Shown piece by piece: positions 1 through 28,080 of a stretch of 64,000 nucleotides of DNA. The notes below the pieces were generated by a model. That model was not told where the DNA came from. It ran no database searches and was given only the letters and a program-made list of their open reading frames with translations. The stretch's first letter is position 1; each line of letters begins with the position of its first letter. The DNA comes from Echinometra lucunter (lineage: Eukaryota > Echinodermata > Echinoidea > Camarodonta > Echinometridae). The position numbers were made by a program, and so were the translations under genes. Where the stretch lies: assembly GCA_029962745.1 (NCBI GenBank), contig CM057165.1:6520730-6584729 (forward strand), in the 5' to 3' direction.

Positions 1-370
1 TCTTGGATGAAAACATTGGGGTTTTTTTTTTTTTTTTTTCCGGTACTCCAGTAAAAAAAAACATGTATGTGCTTAATATTTAGGAAGGGTTTTTTATTTT
101 TAGGGGCTAAATATGATTTTTAGAAGCCAGCTGATAATACCAGGATCAGTGATGATAATTCATGTGTACTGGTTTAAAGACTTTTACAAGCTGGCATGAG
201 TTCTGTGTGCTGATGTGGACTGCCCCATCCCTCCCACTCCCCTTTGCAAGAGAAGTAACAATGCTACCTATCTGATATCAGTTACATAATGAAAATACAT
301 ATCTCTTGCTTGTATTACAGAAATATGTTTCTCTAAAGTTGCTCTCTTATATTTTTTTTCTCTTTCTCAG

Positions 371-548
371 CAACAAGCGCTTCCCTGGATATGACTCGGA
401 GAGTGGCGAGTTCAACGCCGAGACCCACAGGAAGTACATCTTTGGAGGTCACGTCGGAGACTACATGAAGGAGCTTCAGGATGAAGATGACGAGGCTTAC
501 AAACGCCAGTTCTCACAGTTCATCAAGAACGACATCACACCAGACTCG
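371..548 (+). CDS. RPL5: RPL5 coding exon a
   Basis: The acceptor is a T-rich tract ending tttctcag at 370 and the donor is TCG|GTAAGT at 549-550. The exon carries the FPGYDSES and [13 protein letters not shown] segments. It enters with one base completing a codon and leaves in phase 0. Confidence 0.95.
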
Positions 549-3184
549 GTAAGTAATGCCGTCACAACAAAGGACGCAAGGAAATGTGTATTGGAATATG
601 TCTTAAGTAAAACCAGAAACCTTTGCTTCCATGAAATGTTTGCAAATTCCTTCAGTGATACAGATTCTTGAAAGTTTTATGCCTTGTTATCAATCACAAT
701 GATGCTTTACTGAATGTTTTCAGTGGCCTCTTTTTAACCCTAACCAGGCTGGGCTTATTTGGCTGTTCTGTAGCCTTATTTTCTTTCTTTACCATATACA
801 ATGATCGATCATGTTTTGACTGTTGCTAGAAAGGACTTTTTGCTACGCTTTCTTGTACATATTTTTTATTACATCAATGTTTTATTTTGGCCCTGAATAG
901 ATGTAATTGCGTGATTAGCTTACCCTTCCGTAGAAAAAAAAAAAAAAGTAGTCCTTGAATTTTCTGACAAATCAGTTCAGCATGCATATACAGTGGGAAC
1001 TCTGTATAAAGAGATCTGATATAACAATGTTCCTGATATAACAAGGTAATATTCTGGTCCCAGCTCTTTATATTATTTTATTGTTTTTTAACCCTGATAT
1101 AACGAGATTCAAGCTATAACAAGGCAGTTTTGATGGTCCCAAGGAACTCGTTATACTGAGTTTCCAGTGTATTTTGATTAAATTGTATTTTATTTCTTTG
1201 CAGCTGGAAGGCATGTACAAGAAGGCTCATGACGCCATCAGGGCCGATCCCGAGGCCAAGCCTAAGAAGGAATATGCCGGCAAGACCAAGAGGTGAGAAC
1301 GAACCCCTTCCATTTCTTTGACCCATTGAGCATGGTTTGATCTCAGTATAGCACACATGTTCCATAGACCCTAGCTCGAGTTATCTTGGGCTTGGTGTTT
1401 AACAGGTTAAAGATGTTTTTGAGGGGAACGTGAGATCAAGGCCAGCCACATCCTGCACTATTCCTACAGCTAGGGAGTAGAGAAAATGTTTATACACGGT
1501 GCAATAGTCATGATTTTCATCACCTCATAAAGAGAAGTCAGGATGTCATCATTTCCCTCTGTTTTCTTTTGTCTTAATGTGAATTAAAATATTGAATCTT
1601 TCTTCGGATATAATCAATGTGCTCTTATAAGAACCATCATTTGAGTAAACCTAGGCAATGCTGTAAATGCAGAAATATTCGTGCACATTAATTTTCACGG
1701 ATTTTGCGCTATTTTCAGCAAGTGCGAATTTTAAACTCGGGGAAAATATTAATATGCATTGAAATATCAAATCAAATGTTGGACTTTTGCGAGTGAATAA
1801 TTGTGCAGCAAGAATTTAAGAACCCACGAATATGTTCTTGGTTCGCTCAGCGCGAAAATTTAATCACGCAAAAATAACAGCATTTACAGTATTTTTTTCA
1901 TAGAAAAGGACATTTTATGTGATTATGTTTTGAAAATAATTGCTGTTGGATTACTCTGTGTTGGTAAAACATGTTTTGGGAGAACAAGCTTGCTTCTTTT
2001 CATTGGTAGCTGTAACCTTTTTGCTTTGAAACCCTACCCTACTTGCCACCTGTATAGAAAGACTGCTTGCGTATAAAGGAAAATTCCTCTCTATATTGTT
2101 AATGTATTAAAGTAATCTTTAAATAAAGATCACAATTCTTGTCTCACTTAATCAGTCTTTAACCGTTGAATACTATGCTTGAGATAACTCAAGCTGAGGT
2201 CTATGGAAAATGTGTATCATATCAAAATCCAGTCATGCTTAATGGGTTAAATACAGGTTATACTGTAGAACCTACTGATCGCTGAATAATCCCCCCCCCC
2301 CCCCCCCCCCCCCCCATGATGAGATGCCAAAAAATAGCTGGAATTACCGTATGATATACTCTGATTCAAGCTTGGCGGCTGAGGGTAGTCATGAAGAACT
2401 AGAGTGAACTTGGATGAGAAAACTTTCTCACTAATGACACCACGAATAAGCCTTTGCTCAAATTCAAGATAAACTGAAGTTCTGTTCAGACGATTACAAT
2501 TTGAAAGACACTGTTTTGAAGCATTTGTGGAAAGTTAGATTAGTTTTCCATAAACACAAGTGTCTAATGCGAGATTTAGAGATTATCAAAATGATAAGAA
2601 AAATCACCTTCTTTGCTTCTGGAAGGAACTTGTACTGCACACAAAAAGGAGAATATGGGACCACAAAAATCTTGCATGAGTGTTCGGTCTTAACTCTTCA
2701 ACTATTTCTTTTTATATTTTAAATGTAATAGCATTCGAAGAGCAATCCTATCTAGGAAACCTTTTTGTTATGATATTCTTCTTAAAGGAGAAGTCCAGAC
2801 AATTTCATTAAAATTACACTATAAAGCTTAAGATTCAAGCTAACAGATAATGCTACTTTCATTTGTGAACATGATTTTTGAATACTGATTAAGTGTTGGT
2901 TTTTTTACTCTGAATAATTGAATTCGGATTTGGGTGCCAGAGGCATTATTTGTTGCTAGCTTTCTCAATAAATTGCAGCGTTAGCCAAAATACTTGCCCT
3001 ATGACAAATGTCTATTCTGTAGGTGTTTAAGAGAAGACCTTACTACAGCACACTTCTCATTCTGCTTATTCCTTTTTCCCTTGCATCCAGGTGGAACCGT
3101 GCCAAGCTCACCCTGTCTCAGCGCAAGGACCGAGTGAAGCAGAAGAAGGCCTCCTTCCTCTACGCCAACCAAGTTCATGACTAA
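371..3184 (+). CDS. RPL5: 60S ribosomal protein L5 (uL18), last three coding exons, 5' truncated by window
   Basis: Spliced CDS 371-548, 1204-1292, 3091-3184 encodes the C-terminal part of ribosomal protein L5, the large-subunit protein that binds 5S rRNA in the central protuberance. Seen: [21 protein letters not shown], then a segment rich in Asp, Glu and Tyr, [17 protein letters not shown], a Lys-rich linker, and [23 protein letters not shown] near the C-terminus. These match the metazoan RPL5 C-terminus closely from memory. All three junctions are GT-AG and phases agree: the first exon starts with the last base of a codon, then 59 codons; the second is 29 codons plus 2 bases; the third completes an Arg codon and ends at TAA 3182-3184. 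The N-terminal two thirds lies upstream of the window. Transcription runs toward SCYL3, which is on the opposite strand. Confidence 0.96.
989..1172. mobile_element. TA-flanked MITE (CAGTGGAA termini) in RPL5 intron
   Basis: The termini are inverted: cagtgggaactctgtataa at the left and ttatactgagtttccagtg at the right, inside TA dinucleotides. The interior repeats GATATAACAAG/GGTCCCA phrases. It is the same family as the copies at 5040-5218 and 8416-8699. The TA target and CAGTGGAA ends fit a Tc1/mariner-pogo type non-autonomous element. It is 30 bases from the next RPL5 acceptor. Confidence 0.75.
1204..1292 (+). CDS. RPL5: RPL5 coding exon b
   Basis: The acceptor is tttctttgcag at 1203 and the donor AG|GTGAGA at 1293-1294. 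It encodes [20 protein letters not shown] and a Lys-rich end, matching the region before the final basic tail of RPL5. It leaves with two bases of an Arg codon. Confidence 0.94.
2291..2315. repeat. poly-C tract (25 C)
   Basis: Uninterrupted run of 25 C in the last RPL5 intron. Such C/G runs of 10-25 recur across the window, mostly inside hAT-like elements; this one has no recognisable element around it. Confidence 0.9.
3091..3184 (+). CDS. RPL5: RPL5 coding exon c (terminal)
   Basis: The acceptor is ttgcatccag at 3090. The first base completes the split Arg codon, followed by [20 protein letters not shown] and the stop TAA at 3182-3184. This is the conserved basic C-terminal tail of RPL5. 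Confidence 0.96.
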
Positions 3185-3394
3185 ATCATCCACTCCTCTC
3201 ATCCTCACACACCCCTACTTCAAGTACTCGCAATTCCAGAATGGACATTAATATGAACTTTACATGAAACACACCAATGGACAATAGCATCCTGGACATC
3301 GTAGATACTGGCCGACATTAAATGAATGGAATTATAGACACTCGTACGACACAATGATACCATCGGCGACTGGCGTTGGGCTGGTTGAATAGCT

Positions 3395-3400
3395 AATAAA
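3395..3400 (+). terminator. RPL5 polyadenylation signal
   Basis: Canonical AATAAA 211 bases after the RPL5 stop. A GT-rich stretch (gagtgtatgttctgagtttg) follows at 3430-3452, as expected for a downstream element. The 3' UTR would be about 235 bases. Confidence 0.8.
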
Positions 3401-5039
3401 TACTGACAGATGTATTTAAAAGGCAGCTTATGAGTGTATGTTCTGAGTTTGTTTGCTTAAGTTCTTTGTTCTCCAGTACACTCCTTAATGCAGCCCATAC
3501 ATGCTGCATGTAACTTGCGACCCTGTGATTGTTACCACTATAGTTTAGGCTTATACATGTATCCACACTTCGACATTTTTAAAAGTGTCAAAGAAAAAGC
3601 CTGTCCAAATGGCAATAGATATTTTTTAAAAGGATGAAAATTCAATTTTTTAAAAGGTATTGGGCCTCTCCCCCCCCCCCCCCCCAGCATCTTTTGGACA
3701 CCCAGCTGCCCTCAGTGCAAAAACCCCAATAATGTAATTGGTTTACCATATTAACAGAATGCTTCAGGTATTGAAAAGAAAAACAAATACCCATGGATCC
3801 AGCACTTGTGAGAGAAAAAAAAGTGTTAAGTAGCTGCCAGCAGTTGCAAGTGCCATGCAGAATCATAGTGTTTTTGTGGGGCATTTTTTATTTAATAAGA
3901 GTGAAAGAGATGAAAAAAAAAATTCATGAGAGATCAGAGATATCATTCCAGGTGAGAATGGGTGAAAACACTGGATGTGTGCATACAAGTTCAACCTTGT
4001 GATGACAAACTCCCTAGGACCACAAAAACGAACCCTTTACATTGAAAGTTTCTTGTATAATGTATCGGGGACTATAAAATAAATACATAACAAAGAAGTG
4101 GGACTACCAAAATCACAATGCTACGCAGGGAGTTAGTTTCAACAGCGATTTCTGTGACAAGTGGCATTATTTAATCCTTTGAATGGGTTCACCTAGGGTT
4201 CTTGCCAATTCATAGTGCCTTCATTGGAAATGGTAAGCATGGCAGTATAACCTGTTCATGACAAAGAGTCCACATCTTGTGGTTTGGCCCAATGGCAATG
4301 AATTTAAGAGCAGAGCTCTAAAAACCTACCAAATCCATGTGCAGAAAAGGGGGAAAAAATCTATATATGCACTGCTCATTCTGCTTGCATCATTATTTTC
4401 ATTTTGATCTTGAAATTCCCAGAAGGAAAATAGGCACTAAAATCCTTACATTTGCAATGCAATGGAAAGTTCAAAATGTCTGTTTTTAACGCAAAATTGG
4501 AAATGTTTCAACTTCTCAATGTACTTCATGTCAATATTCATTTCAAAAATTCACATGAATTTTTAATGCAAAAACTGTAGCAACATAAGAAAAACGTTGC
4601 CAATTTGATGAAGAAAAGCTGATCAAACGAGGCTTCAAAAATAATTCCTATCCTGCATGGGTTAAGGAAAGAAAATTACAAGGGGCAGATCTTGCCTTAT
4701 AAGGGTACTGACAAGGTTAATAACTGTCATTGCAAAGTTTGCAATGTATTACATGTGCATGTACAGGTGTACCAGAAAATCATGTTGATCCTCACAAATC
4801 AGGCCCGAGATGTCATAAGACTATACAATGTAGCTTACTATTTGTGACCCAATACTTTCTAGAAATCAGGGTTCGCCCATTAATTGAGAATGTTAATCCA
4901 TGATGAAGACTGTTGCACACATCAAAGGCAGGAGTTTGTCCATCAGGTGAAAAGCAAGTTACGAGAGATGTATTGATTTTATGGCGTGAATGTGAAATTG
5001 GACAGTCTGCAAAAAAGCTGACAGTTTCTGGCTTCAAAG

Positions 5040-5218
5040 TACAGGTGAACCTCGTTATAAGAAACTCTTCCGGACCAAGGAAATTACCTCTCTATATCAA
5101 AACACTGTTATATCAGGGCTACAAAACAATAAAATACAAAGAAGTGGGACCAGCAAAATTACATTGTTATAACGAGGGTTTGTTGAAACAGTGTTCTTTA
5201 TAACGTGGTTCCACTGTA
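5040..5218. mobile_element. TA-flanked MITE, CAGTGGAA family
   Basis: The left end is acaggtgaacctcgttataa and the right end ttataacgtggttccactgt, imperfect inverted repeats within TA. The interior has ggaccaaggaaattac and gtgggaccagcaaaattac, shared with the other copies in this window. Confidence 0.75.
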
Positions 5219-7430
5219 CATGTGTGCTGCATGTAAGTGCATGTTTTAATGAAGTATGCTGAAAAGATCAAAAGAGAATAAGGTAGCTTTTGGTGCAAAA
5301 AGGCACTTCAGGAGCACAAACAATACTGACAACAACATCCACTTTGCTCTCTATACGCGTCTTTTCACACTATTCTTCTTCGTTATTAAAGCTACCTTAA
5401 GGAAATTTGGATATGGAAGAAAAGTAGTGAATTATGAGAGGGAAAAATGAATATAGTGAATTTACTGCACTACACAAACGCTGCAAATAAGAACGGCACA
5501 TATAAAATAAGTTTTTGAGATGCTTTTTAATATAGTATTCATCTTATATTCACATAAATTCTGTGGCATTTGCCTTCACGTAATTCAAGTATATGTACAA
5601 AGAGAAGGAATACAATCAAAACATTAAAAGCTTAAAAATTGTGGAAAAATTTACACATCAGCTATAATCTTTGTAAAGAGCAATTGGCCCAAATTCACGA
5701 AAGATATTTATTTATATGGTATAAATCAAGGTTCAAACCTCCGCCATAAACTGAAATAAGCATAAATACACTAAAATAAAATAAGCGCATTACCAGCGAT
5801 GTATTTGTGCTGTTTTGGGGGAAAAATACTGCACGATTCAAGCAAAATAATGATTGAATGCGGGGAAACCCACCGCATTTTTTAGTTTACAAATGAACGG
5901 GATATGAGGCGGCAAAAAAAAAAAAAACCCTGCCCAGGCAAGAGGTATATTTCTTGCCTCCTGGTGGCAAAAAAGCTGTTGACCAATCAAATTATTCAAA
6001 AGTTGCGCAAAATTTGATGTCATGGGTTTGTTTGCACAACTATTGGCAAAACTCCCTTTTATTTGAGAGTTGACCCGTTAATGTGCATTCATTATCATAA
6101 GTAGCACAGTTTACTGCACCATCCATGAACACTAAAAAAAAAAAAAGTGGGGGTTTTCCTCTTTATACATGTATTTGAAAGAGTCTTTATGGAGGTTTAA
6201 ACCTTACCCATGGTTTAAAGATAAACTGGAGTTCTGGGGGATGTTTCACTTAACTATGTCTGGCCATTCATGCCACTGTTTTCTTTCACCATGGATCTCT
6301 CCAAGGATTTACAAATCATGGTCACAAATCTGCAGAAATGACAATTTTTCATAGTTCATTGATGAAGAAAACAAAAAATGTAAATTCTTCAAATTTGTGA
6401 CAATGATTTGTGCATCCCTTGAAGAGACCGATGGTGAAAGCAAACAGTGGCATGCATGGCCTGCCATGGTTAAGAGCGATTTGAGTCAATCTTAGTCTTT
6501 GTGAAACACCCCCCTGGTCATGCAATCATAATGTGAAAGAAACTGTTCCAAAGCATCTGGGAGAGTTAGATATATAAACACAGGTGTCTAGTGTGAGATT
6601 TGGAGATCATCGAATTGGATAAGAAATTCACTTACCGATTCATGTGTTTTCTCTGAAAGGTACTTGCACTGCACAAAGAAATGAGTATATGGGACCACAC
6701 ACAAATCTGGCCTGAATTTTACCCTGCACTTTTCAGCTTTTTCTTGTCATATTTCCAATGTGAGGGCATTTGAAGAGCAAACCTTTCTTTCTAGGGGACA
6801 TTTTTACTATGATATTCTTCCTAATTAACATGGAAAGAATGAGCAAGCTCACAAATTATTTTTCACCTCTCCCAGAACTCAAATGTTCTCTTTAAACCTC
6901 CTTTGTGAATTGGGCCAGAGTGTCTGCCCATGTCAAGAATGTGAAGGGAGAGGTATACCTCATCATTTCTATAGGGAAAGGCAAAATGCACCTGACTTAA
7001 TTAATACACGACTTCAGTGACCTTTGATCAATTCAGTATCAACTGCAAGAAAATTTAAAGCTTACTTTGCCACATGAGCATTTGAATTTAACTTTTTTTA
7101 CAACAGATGCTATTTAATACATGTACCATTATTGGAGTAGTTTCATGTACATGTACATTGCTTTTGGTACAATTTAAATAGGAAAAAAAAAACTTAGAAA
7201 AAAATATTAAACATCAATTACAAAACACTTGCAACCAACATACACCAGAATAAATATGATGAGGAAGCATTACTTGAAGGCAAAAAATACTTAATTGCAT
7301 CACAGAAGTGAAACTTCATATTATGAAAAGTGAGTTGGCGACACTGCTACATTTTATTTGATAACTAATGTAGAAGACAAAATGAATTATTAACACATGC
7401 TTACTTTATTCATAATCAACATCAAATTAA

Positions 7431-7843
7431 AGTTGTGTGATTATTAGTATTATCATTATTATTATTTGGTTAGGTGTCACCTGTGCCTGGGAGGCGAAAA
7501 GCGAACTGAATCACTGTAACCCCCAGGTCTCTCCTCCCAATATCACTGATTGGGGGTGTGCAGGTGGACCACATACACTGGGGTTTCCCCCTACTCTTAT
7601 ACGAATAGTGCAGCAGGATCTTTAACGTGCAAAGGTAGTGACTCTCCTTTACACGGGACCTCCATTTAACATCCTATCCGAGGGACCGAGTGTTTTCCTC
7701 TATAGCATAGCCTGCATCTATGAAACAGGGGAGGGGGACGATAACACACAACGTAGGCTTCAGTCATCCGCCTGGGTTGGACTCGAACCCACGATCTTTG
7801 GTTCGACAGGCAGACGCTTTACCGACTGAGCCAACTCACTCCC
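7431..7843 (-). mobile_element. tRNA-derived SINE
   Basis: Read on the minus strand, a tRNA-like head lies at 7843-7772: GTTGGCTCAGTCGGTAAAGC (A box) and GGGTTCGAGTCC (B box). A body follows with ggatgttaaatggaggtccc and tgcacgttaaagatcctgct. The tail is a short run of AATAAT repeats at 7455-7431. Head, body and trinucleotide tail are in the order expected for a SINE. The GTTAAA pairs in the body resemble the conserved central domains seen in SINEs of marine invertebrates. Confidence 0.8.
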
Positions 7844-8415
7844 TTGATGTATAAAGCTGGTAACATACCCGTTTCTCCATCAGTAAGCCCTGTGGCCTAT
7901 GGTATTCATATTTGGGGAAATTTTCAAATGATACTTTATTCAAAATTACTGGTGGAAGAGGTCATTTTTTGACACATGATTTTTAACTGAACAATACCTT
8001 AAAATTCGGTAGAACTTTACATGAATAATTTTAAACTAAAAACCTACAAAACCCTGCTTGATAGACCTTCAGGCCTAGCTATTCCTAGAATTTGACAGAA
8101 ATTGCAACAGGACTGGACATGATATTTCTAAAATGTATATTTTCTTTTTGGTTAAGGTTCAAATCCTAATAGCTCCTCTGTGTATGAGCCACGATTAATG
8201 AAAATACTATGTATACACTTACAGTACAGACAATCTTAAATTGAAAAAGTGGACAATTGCACATTTCTAATTGCAAATTTATAATATTGTACTACTGGTT
8301 CACAATGGGTCAGAGGATGCAGGTTGCACAGTGCATCTATACTGTATACTGCCTGAGACACAAAATAAGTGTCACTGATATCCTAACAAGAATTTCAGCA
8401 GTCCCACTCATTTAA

Positions 8416-8699
8416 TACAGTGGAAACTCAGTATAAAGTGGTCTGATATAGCAACATCCCTGATACATTGTATTGTTAATTCTTATTTCTATATGCACCT
8501 TGGGCACTCCACAGTGCGGATTTGGCCCTATATAAGTTACCGGTAGATTCATTATCATTATTATTATATAAAAAGGTAATATTGTGGTCCCAGCTGTTTA
8601 TTTTCTATTGTTTTTTCCAACTTGATATAACAAGATTCCTGCTATAACAAGGTAATTCTGATTGTCCCAAGGACCTCGTTATACTGAGTTTCCACTGTA
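8416..8699. mobile_element. TA-flanked MITE with perfect 21-bp inverted ends and an internal insertion
   Basis: The ends are perfect 21-bp inverted repeats, starting tacagtggaaactcagtat and ending with the reverse complement. Compared with the 989-1172 copy there is an extra stretch of about 110 bases (8466-8575). It contains ggcactccacagtgcggattt and a tail of (ATT)n, so a short SINE-like insert is likely. The perfect termini suggest this copy moved recently. Confidence 0.8.
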
Positions 8700-9402
8700 C
8701 TGGCAATCGGTATAAGTAGCCTTTATAGATTCACTGTTCCTATACGTTTATTCTATTTCTTTTCTTTACTCTTCACTGGAAAACTAGAAACTCTCATGGT
8801 CACTTACAAATATCATGAAAGTTTCTTGCATCTATAGTTTCTGGTTTTAAATTACACCTACAAAAGTCAAGTCTGTACATTTAAATTCATATTGTAAGGT
8901 TTATAAAATAGTTGTGGCTAAATTCACTACAGTATAAATTTCTAATTCTGTGCATTCATTCCATGAAAAATAGGCAGATTTTTAAAAAAAATGACAACAA
9001 AACAATTTTGATGGCAATAGCAAGGTAAAATGATTATGAATTAAACCATGCCAAACATGTTCTTTGGTTGCAAAGATTGATACAGGTGATATTCCTTTCA
9101 TAGCAAACAGCACAAAGGAAATAGAACAGGCCAAATATTGCAATATCTTTAACACAAAGCATATAATCTATGTGGGAGGTTGTTTTTAAGCTGGCCAAAG
9201 TGAATTCCAAGAATTCATTTATGTAGGACTGACAAGCTGTTGGAATGAATACAAAGCCACAAATTGATATATCAGTGAAAGATTAAAAGATTCTATCAAT
9301 TCTACACAAATTAATGTTGGATTAAAGGAAGCATTGCTATCTCATTCATGAAGTATTTGATTTCATGATTTCATGGGATTCAGGACACTTTCTCTTTGAT
9401 AT

Positions 9403-9562
9403 CAGGGCTACGTTTCTCGAAACGTAGCCTAAGTCATAAGCCTAAGTCATAAGCCTAAGCTCATTGACATCCCATTGAAACGCATGTTTAATTCTCCAAC
9501 ACACGTTCCAAATGAATGTCCAAGAAGCTAGACTTATGACGGTTTCGTGAAATGCAGCCCAG
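9403..9562. mobile_element. Small MITE (CAGGGCTACGTTTC ends)
   Basis: The left end cagggctacgtttctcgaaac faces the right end gtttcgtgaaatgcagccc. A short direct repeat, cctaagtcataag, lies inside. It is related in termini to the GGCCC-GTTTCACGAAA elements at 24576-25590 and 40634-40787. Confidence 0.6.
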
Positions 9563-10221
9563 GTCACCAGCATCAATGCTCAAATAGTTCATTCTCGCCA
9601 GCTATTGGTCACCAACATCCTGGTCACTGGACGGGTACATCACTGCCTAATTCTCCCAATCACATATAGCCGATATTAACCAGTATCAGCTCCAGATACC
9701 AATATCAGGGTCAATGGTTTTGGGGCACAGACTTCCAGTCTAAATAGCATGCATGCGTACATTTGCTCATTTACATTGCCTTGCCAATTTGTTGTGCGTG
9801 ACTGTTCAGCTGAAATCGAATCTCCAGCAATTTTACATTAGTCTTCATCAGAGTTGAAACATGGATTGTCCCATGACCAATTTCGTAGAATGTCCATGCA
9901 GCAAATAGAAGACTTTCTTAGTGAAACAGGTGTTTCTGTTTGTGGAAAATGAAGGCAAGAACTGGAAACCCATACAATGTTTGGCGCCCAAACTCGTACC
10001 GGAAGTTAACTTCCCAGCAAATCAGCTGATTTACATACAAAAATTATTAGAGAACCACAAGTGTTCCGATTCTAAGAGCTATAAGTGATAGGGAGAATTG
10101 TCCACGTCTCTGACTACACTTCTTGTGCAACTGTACCTCTTGTACATTTGACAACAGCCAATGAGGACAGCCCTATATAGACATGCATATTTCTTTGGGG
10201 CAATATTCCTTGGCATTGGTT

Positions 10222-10227
10222 TTTATT
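10222..10227 (-). terminator. Possible SCYL3 polyadenylation signal
   Basis: TTTATT on the plus strand is AATAAA on the minus strand, 337 bases after the SCYL3 stop. It is the nearest canonical hexamer found by eye; no downstream element is obvious, so the site is tentative. Confidence 0.4.
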
Positions 10228-10563
10228 GTTCAGGTTCTTTCTTTTTTTTTGGGGGGGGGGGGAGGGGGTTTAAAACCGTGTACTATCAGTGTTTTATATT
10301 CGGATGTTATATTCCTGCAAATTAGGTAAACGTAAACATACACTGGGTCATTGGTCATCAATATCAATGACTGACAACTTAATTCAACTGCAGTTATGGG
10401 TAAGCAACACTGAGGCCTCTGCATGTACCTCTCTCATAGGATACCTGCAGCTAATGGTCGCTGGTCATGTGTCACCTACATCAATTCTTGACTACTCTAT
10501 CCTTGGTGGTCACTTGACATAAAGATGAATGGCCGAATACCTCATTTGCGCAGCATTTGGTGG

Positions 10564-26079
<15,516 letters not shown>

Positions 26080-26400
26080 TCTTCCCCGTGGCGTCTCGTC
26101 CAATCTACGCTGATGTGTGGCTTCTTTTTATTCTTGAGCGACAACGCCTACGTGGAACGACCACTTGCTGGGTCAGTTCTTATGCCTCATTCAATAGGGC
26201 CCAAGTATCTTTCTGTACTCTGTTATACTAATTAAGTGGAATTTGGTCAATTTTAACAATAAGTATCACATTTCTCTCGAAACGGAGTTGGTTCACGAAG
26301 TCTTCCAAAAAGTCCCCGTGTAAATTAAGAGCGTCGTGGAAGTCGCCATTTTCCAAACAAAATAACTGTAGCGCCCTCTTCCATGCATGCACTGATCATT
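26080..26400 (-). promoter_or_regulatory. SCYL3 5' UTR and promoter region with a YY1-type site
   Basis: This stretch has more CG dinucleotides than the surrounding DNA, as expected upstream of a housekeeping gene. On the minus strand 26352-26342 reads AAAATGGCGAC, a close match to the YY1 consensus. YY1 sites often lie at transcription starts of housekeeping genes. No TATA box is evident. The exact start is not determined. Confidence 0.45.
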
Positions 26401-27123
26401 CTTATAATATCTTTCATTGTCATTTTTTTTCTTCTCTTTTAATTTCTTTCCCTCATGCGTCTCCTTCATCATTCTTCATCTTCATACCCATTCTCTTGTG
26501 GGCCTAATGAGAATATGCTGGCTGCCTACCACCAAATACACTCAGAAATAAGCTGAAAGAAAAAAAAATGAGAAAGATAGGAAAAGACAAGTGAAAAGGG
26601 GAGGTGGGAAAAAGGAAAAACTCTTTGCGCGATCAATTAATTTGTGGGATAAAGATAATGAAAAATTTTTGTTCTTTTGATATTTTCTTTAAAACGCAGT
26701 ACTGAAGCACACTAACTATTCTTAGATTCACTGGTACCATAATGAGGAGAAAGTTAATTACTCTGATTTTTCAATTTAACTGTGAGAATGTGCCCCAGGA
26801 ATGTGCACCGATGCAAAAAGAACGTTCAAGGAGGAGGCTCCTGAGGGGGACAAGACCAAAAAACAAAATCGTCAAGCAAAAGTTTGAGTTACGAGAACGT
26901 GCTCGTAATGTTGGAGGCAGAGCAAATGAACCAAATCTTTAATAATTTAATGTTTTAAAAGGGGGGATATGCATCCTCACATTTATACATTCTTCTTCTT
27001 GATTGAGTGTTAATTGATTCTATTCATTAATAGAAATAAAATAATTTTCATAGAGGGATATTTCCGAAGAATTGCCATCACAGCAAACTGTAGATACCGA
27101 GGGGTCCCCTACATGAAAACAAA
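26401..27123. other. Intergenic, nothing recognised
   Basis: AT-rich with homopurine stretches. One 66-codon frame (26742-26942) is rich in Arg, Lys and Asn and has no recognised motif; it is not called a gene. Confidence 0.5.
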
Positions 27124-27290
27124 CAGTGGCGGATTCGGAGGGGCGAATCAGCCCCCCCCCCCCCCCTTTCTTGGCAGTGCTTTTTTTTTCACTTTTGCTG
27201 GTCATTGTATTTTTCGGGTGCCTGCTCCACAGACTTCGACCGCCCCCCCCCCCCCTCCCCACAGAAATATCCCGCATGATCCGCTGCTGC
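27124..27290. mobile_element. Small hAT-like element with G/C runs
   Basis: It begins CAGTGGCGGATTCGG and ends near GATCCGCTGCTG, with C runs just inside each end. The CAGNG terminus and short length match the hAT-like MITEs elsewhere in the window, but no clean 8-bp target duplication was found. Confidence 0.5.
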
Positions 27291-27412
27291 AGAAATAAAC
27301 AATAATAACAATATTATGATATCTCAAACGACATAATAGCTACATGAGACAGTCATTGTTTGATTCGAACTAAATCTTGTTCTTGTTCTTGTTCTTGTTG
27401 TTGTTGTTCTTC

Positions 27413-27556
27413 TTCTAATCCTTCTTCTTCTTATTTTTCTTCTTGTTCTTCTTCTTCTTCTTCTTGTTCTTCTTCTTCTTCTTCTTCTTCTTCTTCTTCT
27501 TCTTCTTCTTCTTCTTCTTCTTCTTCTTTTCTACTTCTTCCTCTTCTTCTTCTTCG
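27413..27556. repeat. (TTC)n microsatellite, interrupted
   Basis: Mainly ttc triplets with gttc and cctc interruptions; a similar tract lies at 52115-52183. Confidence 0.95.
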
Positions 27557-27900
27557 TCTTCTTCTATTTCTCAATTTCGGGTCTAAACAGACCTTTCGTT
27601 TTTATCCTGACAGTTTCATTCATCTTTGCTCATTCACCCTTGGGCATACATTACTATCATCATTCATTCCTGATAGAGTGATTATAAATCAACGGGAACC
27701 TAACAAATTCTCAAGCTAACCCTCACCCCGCGATCAGTCTTCTTTTTTCCCTATATCTTCCATCCATTGTCACATTCGATCTTTCTCCCCTGGCTCTCGA
27801 ACGGAAGCAGCTCTATCTTACCCCTGGTGCGCATATTATGAGCCTCATCAGTACTTCAACACCATTCTACTTCATTATTATTCATATATTCCTTTTCCCT

Positions 27901-28080
27901 CAGGGGCAGCGCTACAGGAGGGGCAGGGGACGACCGTCCTCCCTATGATTTTTCAAGTGACCAAAAAAAGAAAAAAAGATGAGAAAAAGAAGAAAAAGAA
28001 GAAAAAAAGAGGAGAAAGAAGAAAGAAGAGTACGGGAAAAGAAAGGGCTGGGTCATGAAAAATACCCTGGCGCTGCCCTG
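27901..28080. mobile_element. hAT-like MITE (CAGGGGCAGCGC ends)
   Basis: The ends CAGGGGCAGCGCTAC and GGCGCTGCCCTG are inverted. The flanks are ttttccct at the left and tttcccct at the right, a likely 8-bp target duplication with one change. The interior is a purine-rich aag/gaa tract. The sister copy is at 48152-48375. Confidence 0.75.

Larger units (their letters stand above)
3421..10219. other. Intergenic region between convergent RPL5 and SCYL3
   Basis: No gene is recognised. It holds a tRNA-derived SINE (7431-7843) and CAGTGGAA-type MITEs at 5040-5218 and 8416-8699. A decayed relative at about 3990-4160 keeps the gggactataaaataaatacataacaaag phrase in part. There is also a CAGGGCTACG-type MITE at 9403-9562. 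The segments 2460-2750 and 6200-6900 share phrases with 22150-22500 (for example the caaatctcacatt-like stretch), so an old dispersed repeat is probably present in all three. The remainder is AT-rich with only short chance reading frames. Confidence 0.6.

Noticed and set aside
306..370. Extension of the RPL5 reading frame upstream of 371
   Set aside because: The extra residues are Leu/Phe-rich and unlike RPL5, and a clean T-rich acceptor ends at 370; this part is intron.
26742..26942. Plus-strand 66-codon Arg-rich frame
   Set aside because: No motif, no promoter or splice evidence; a chance frame is likely.
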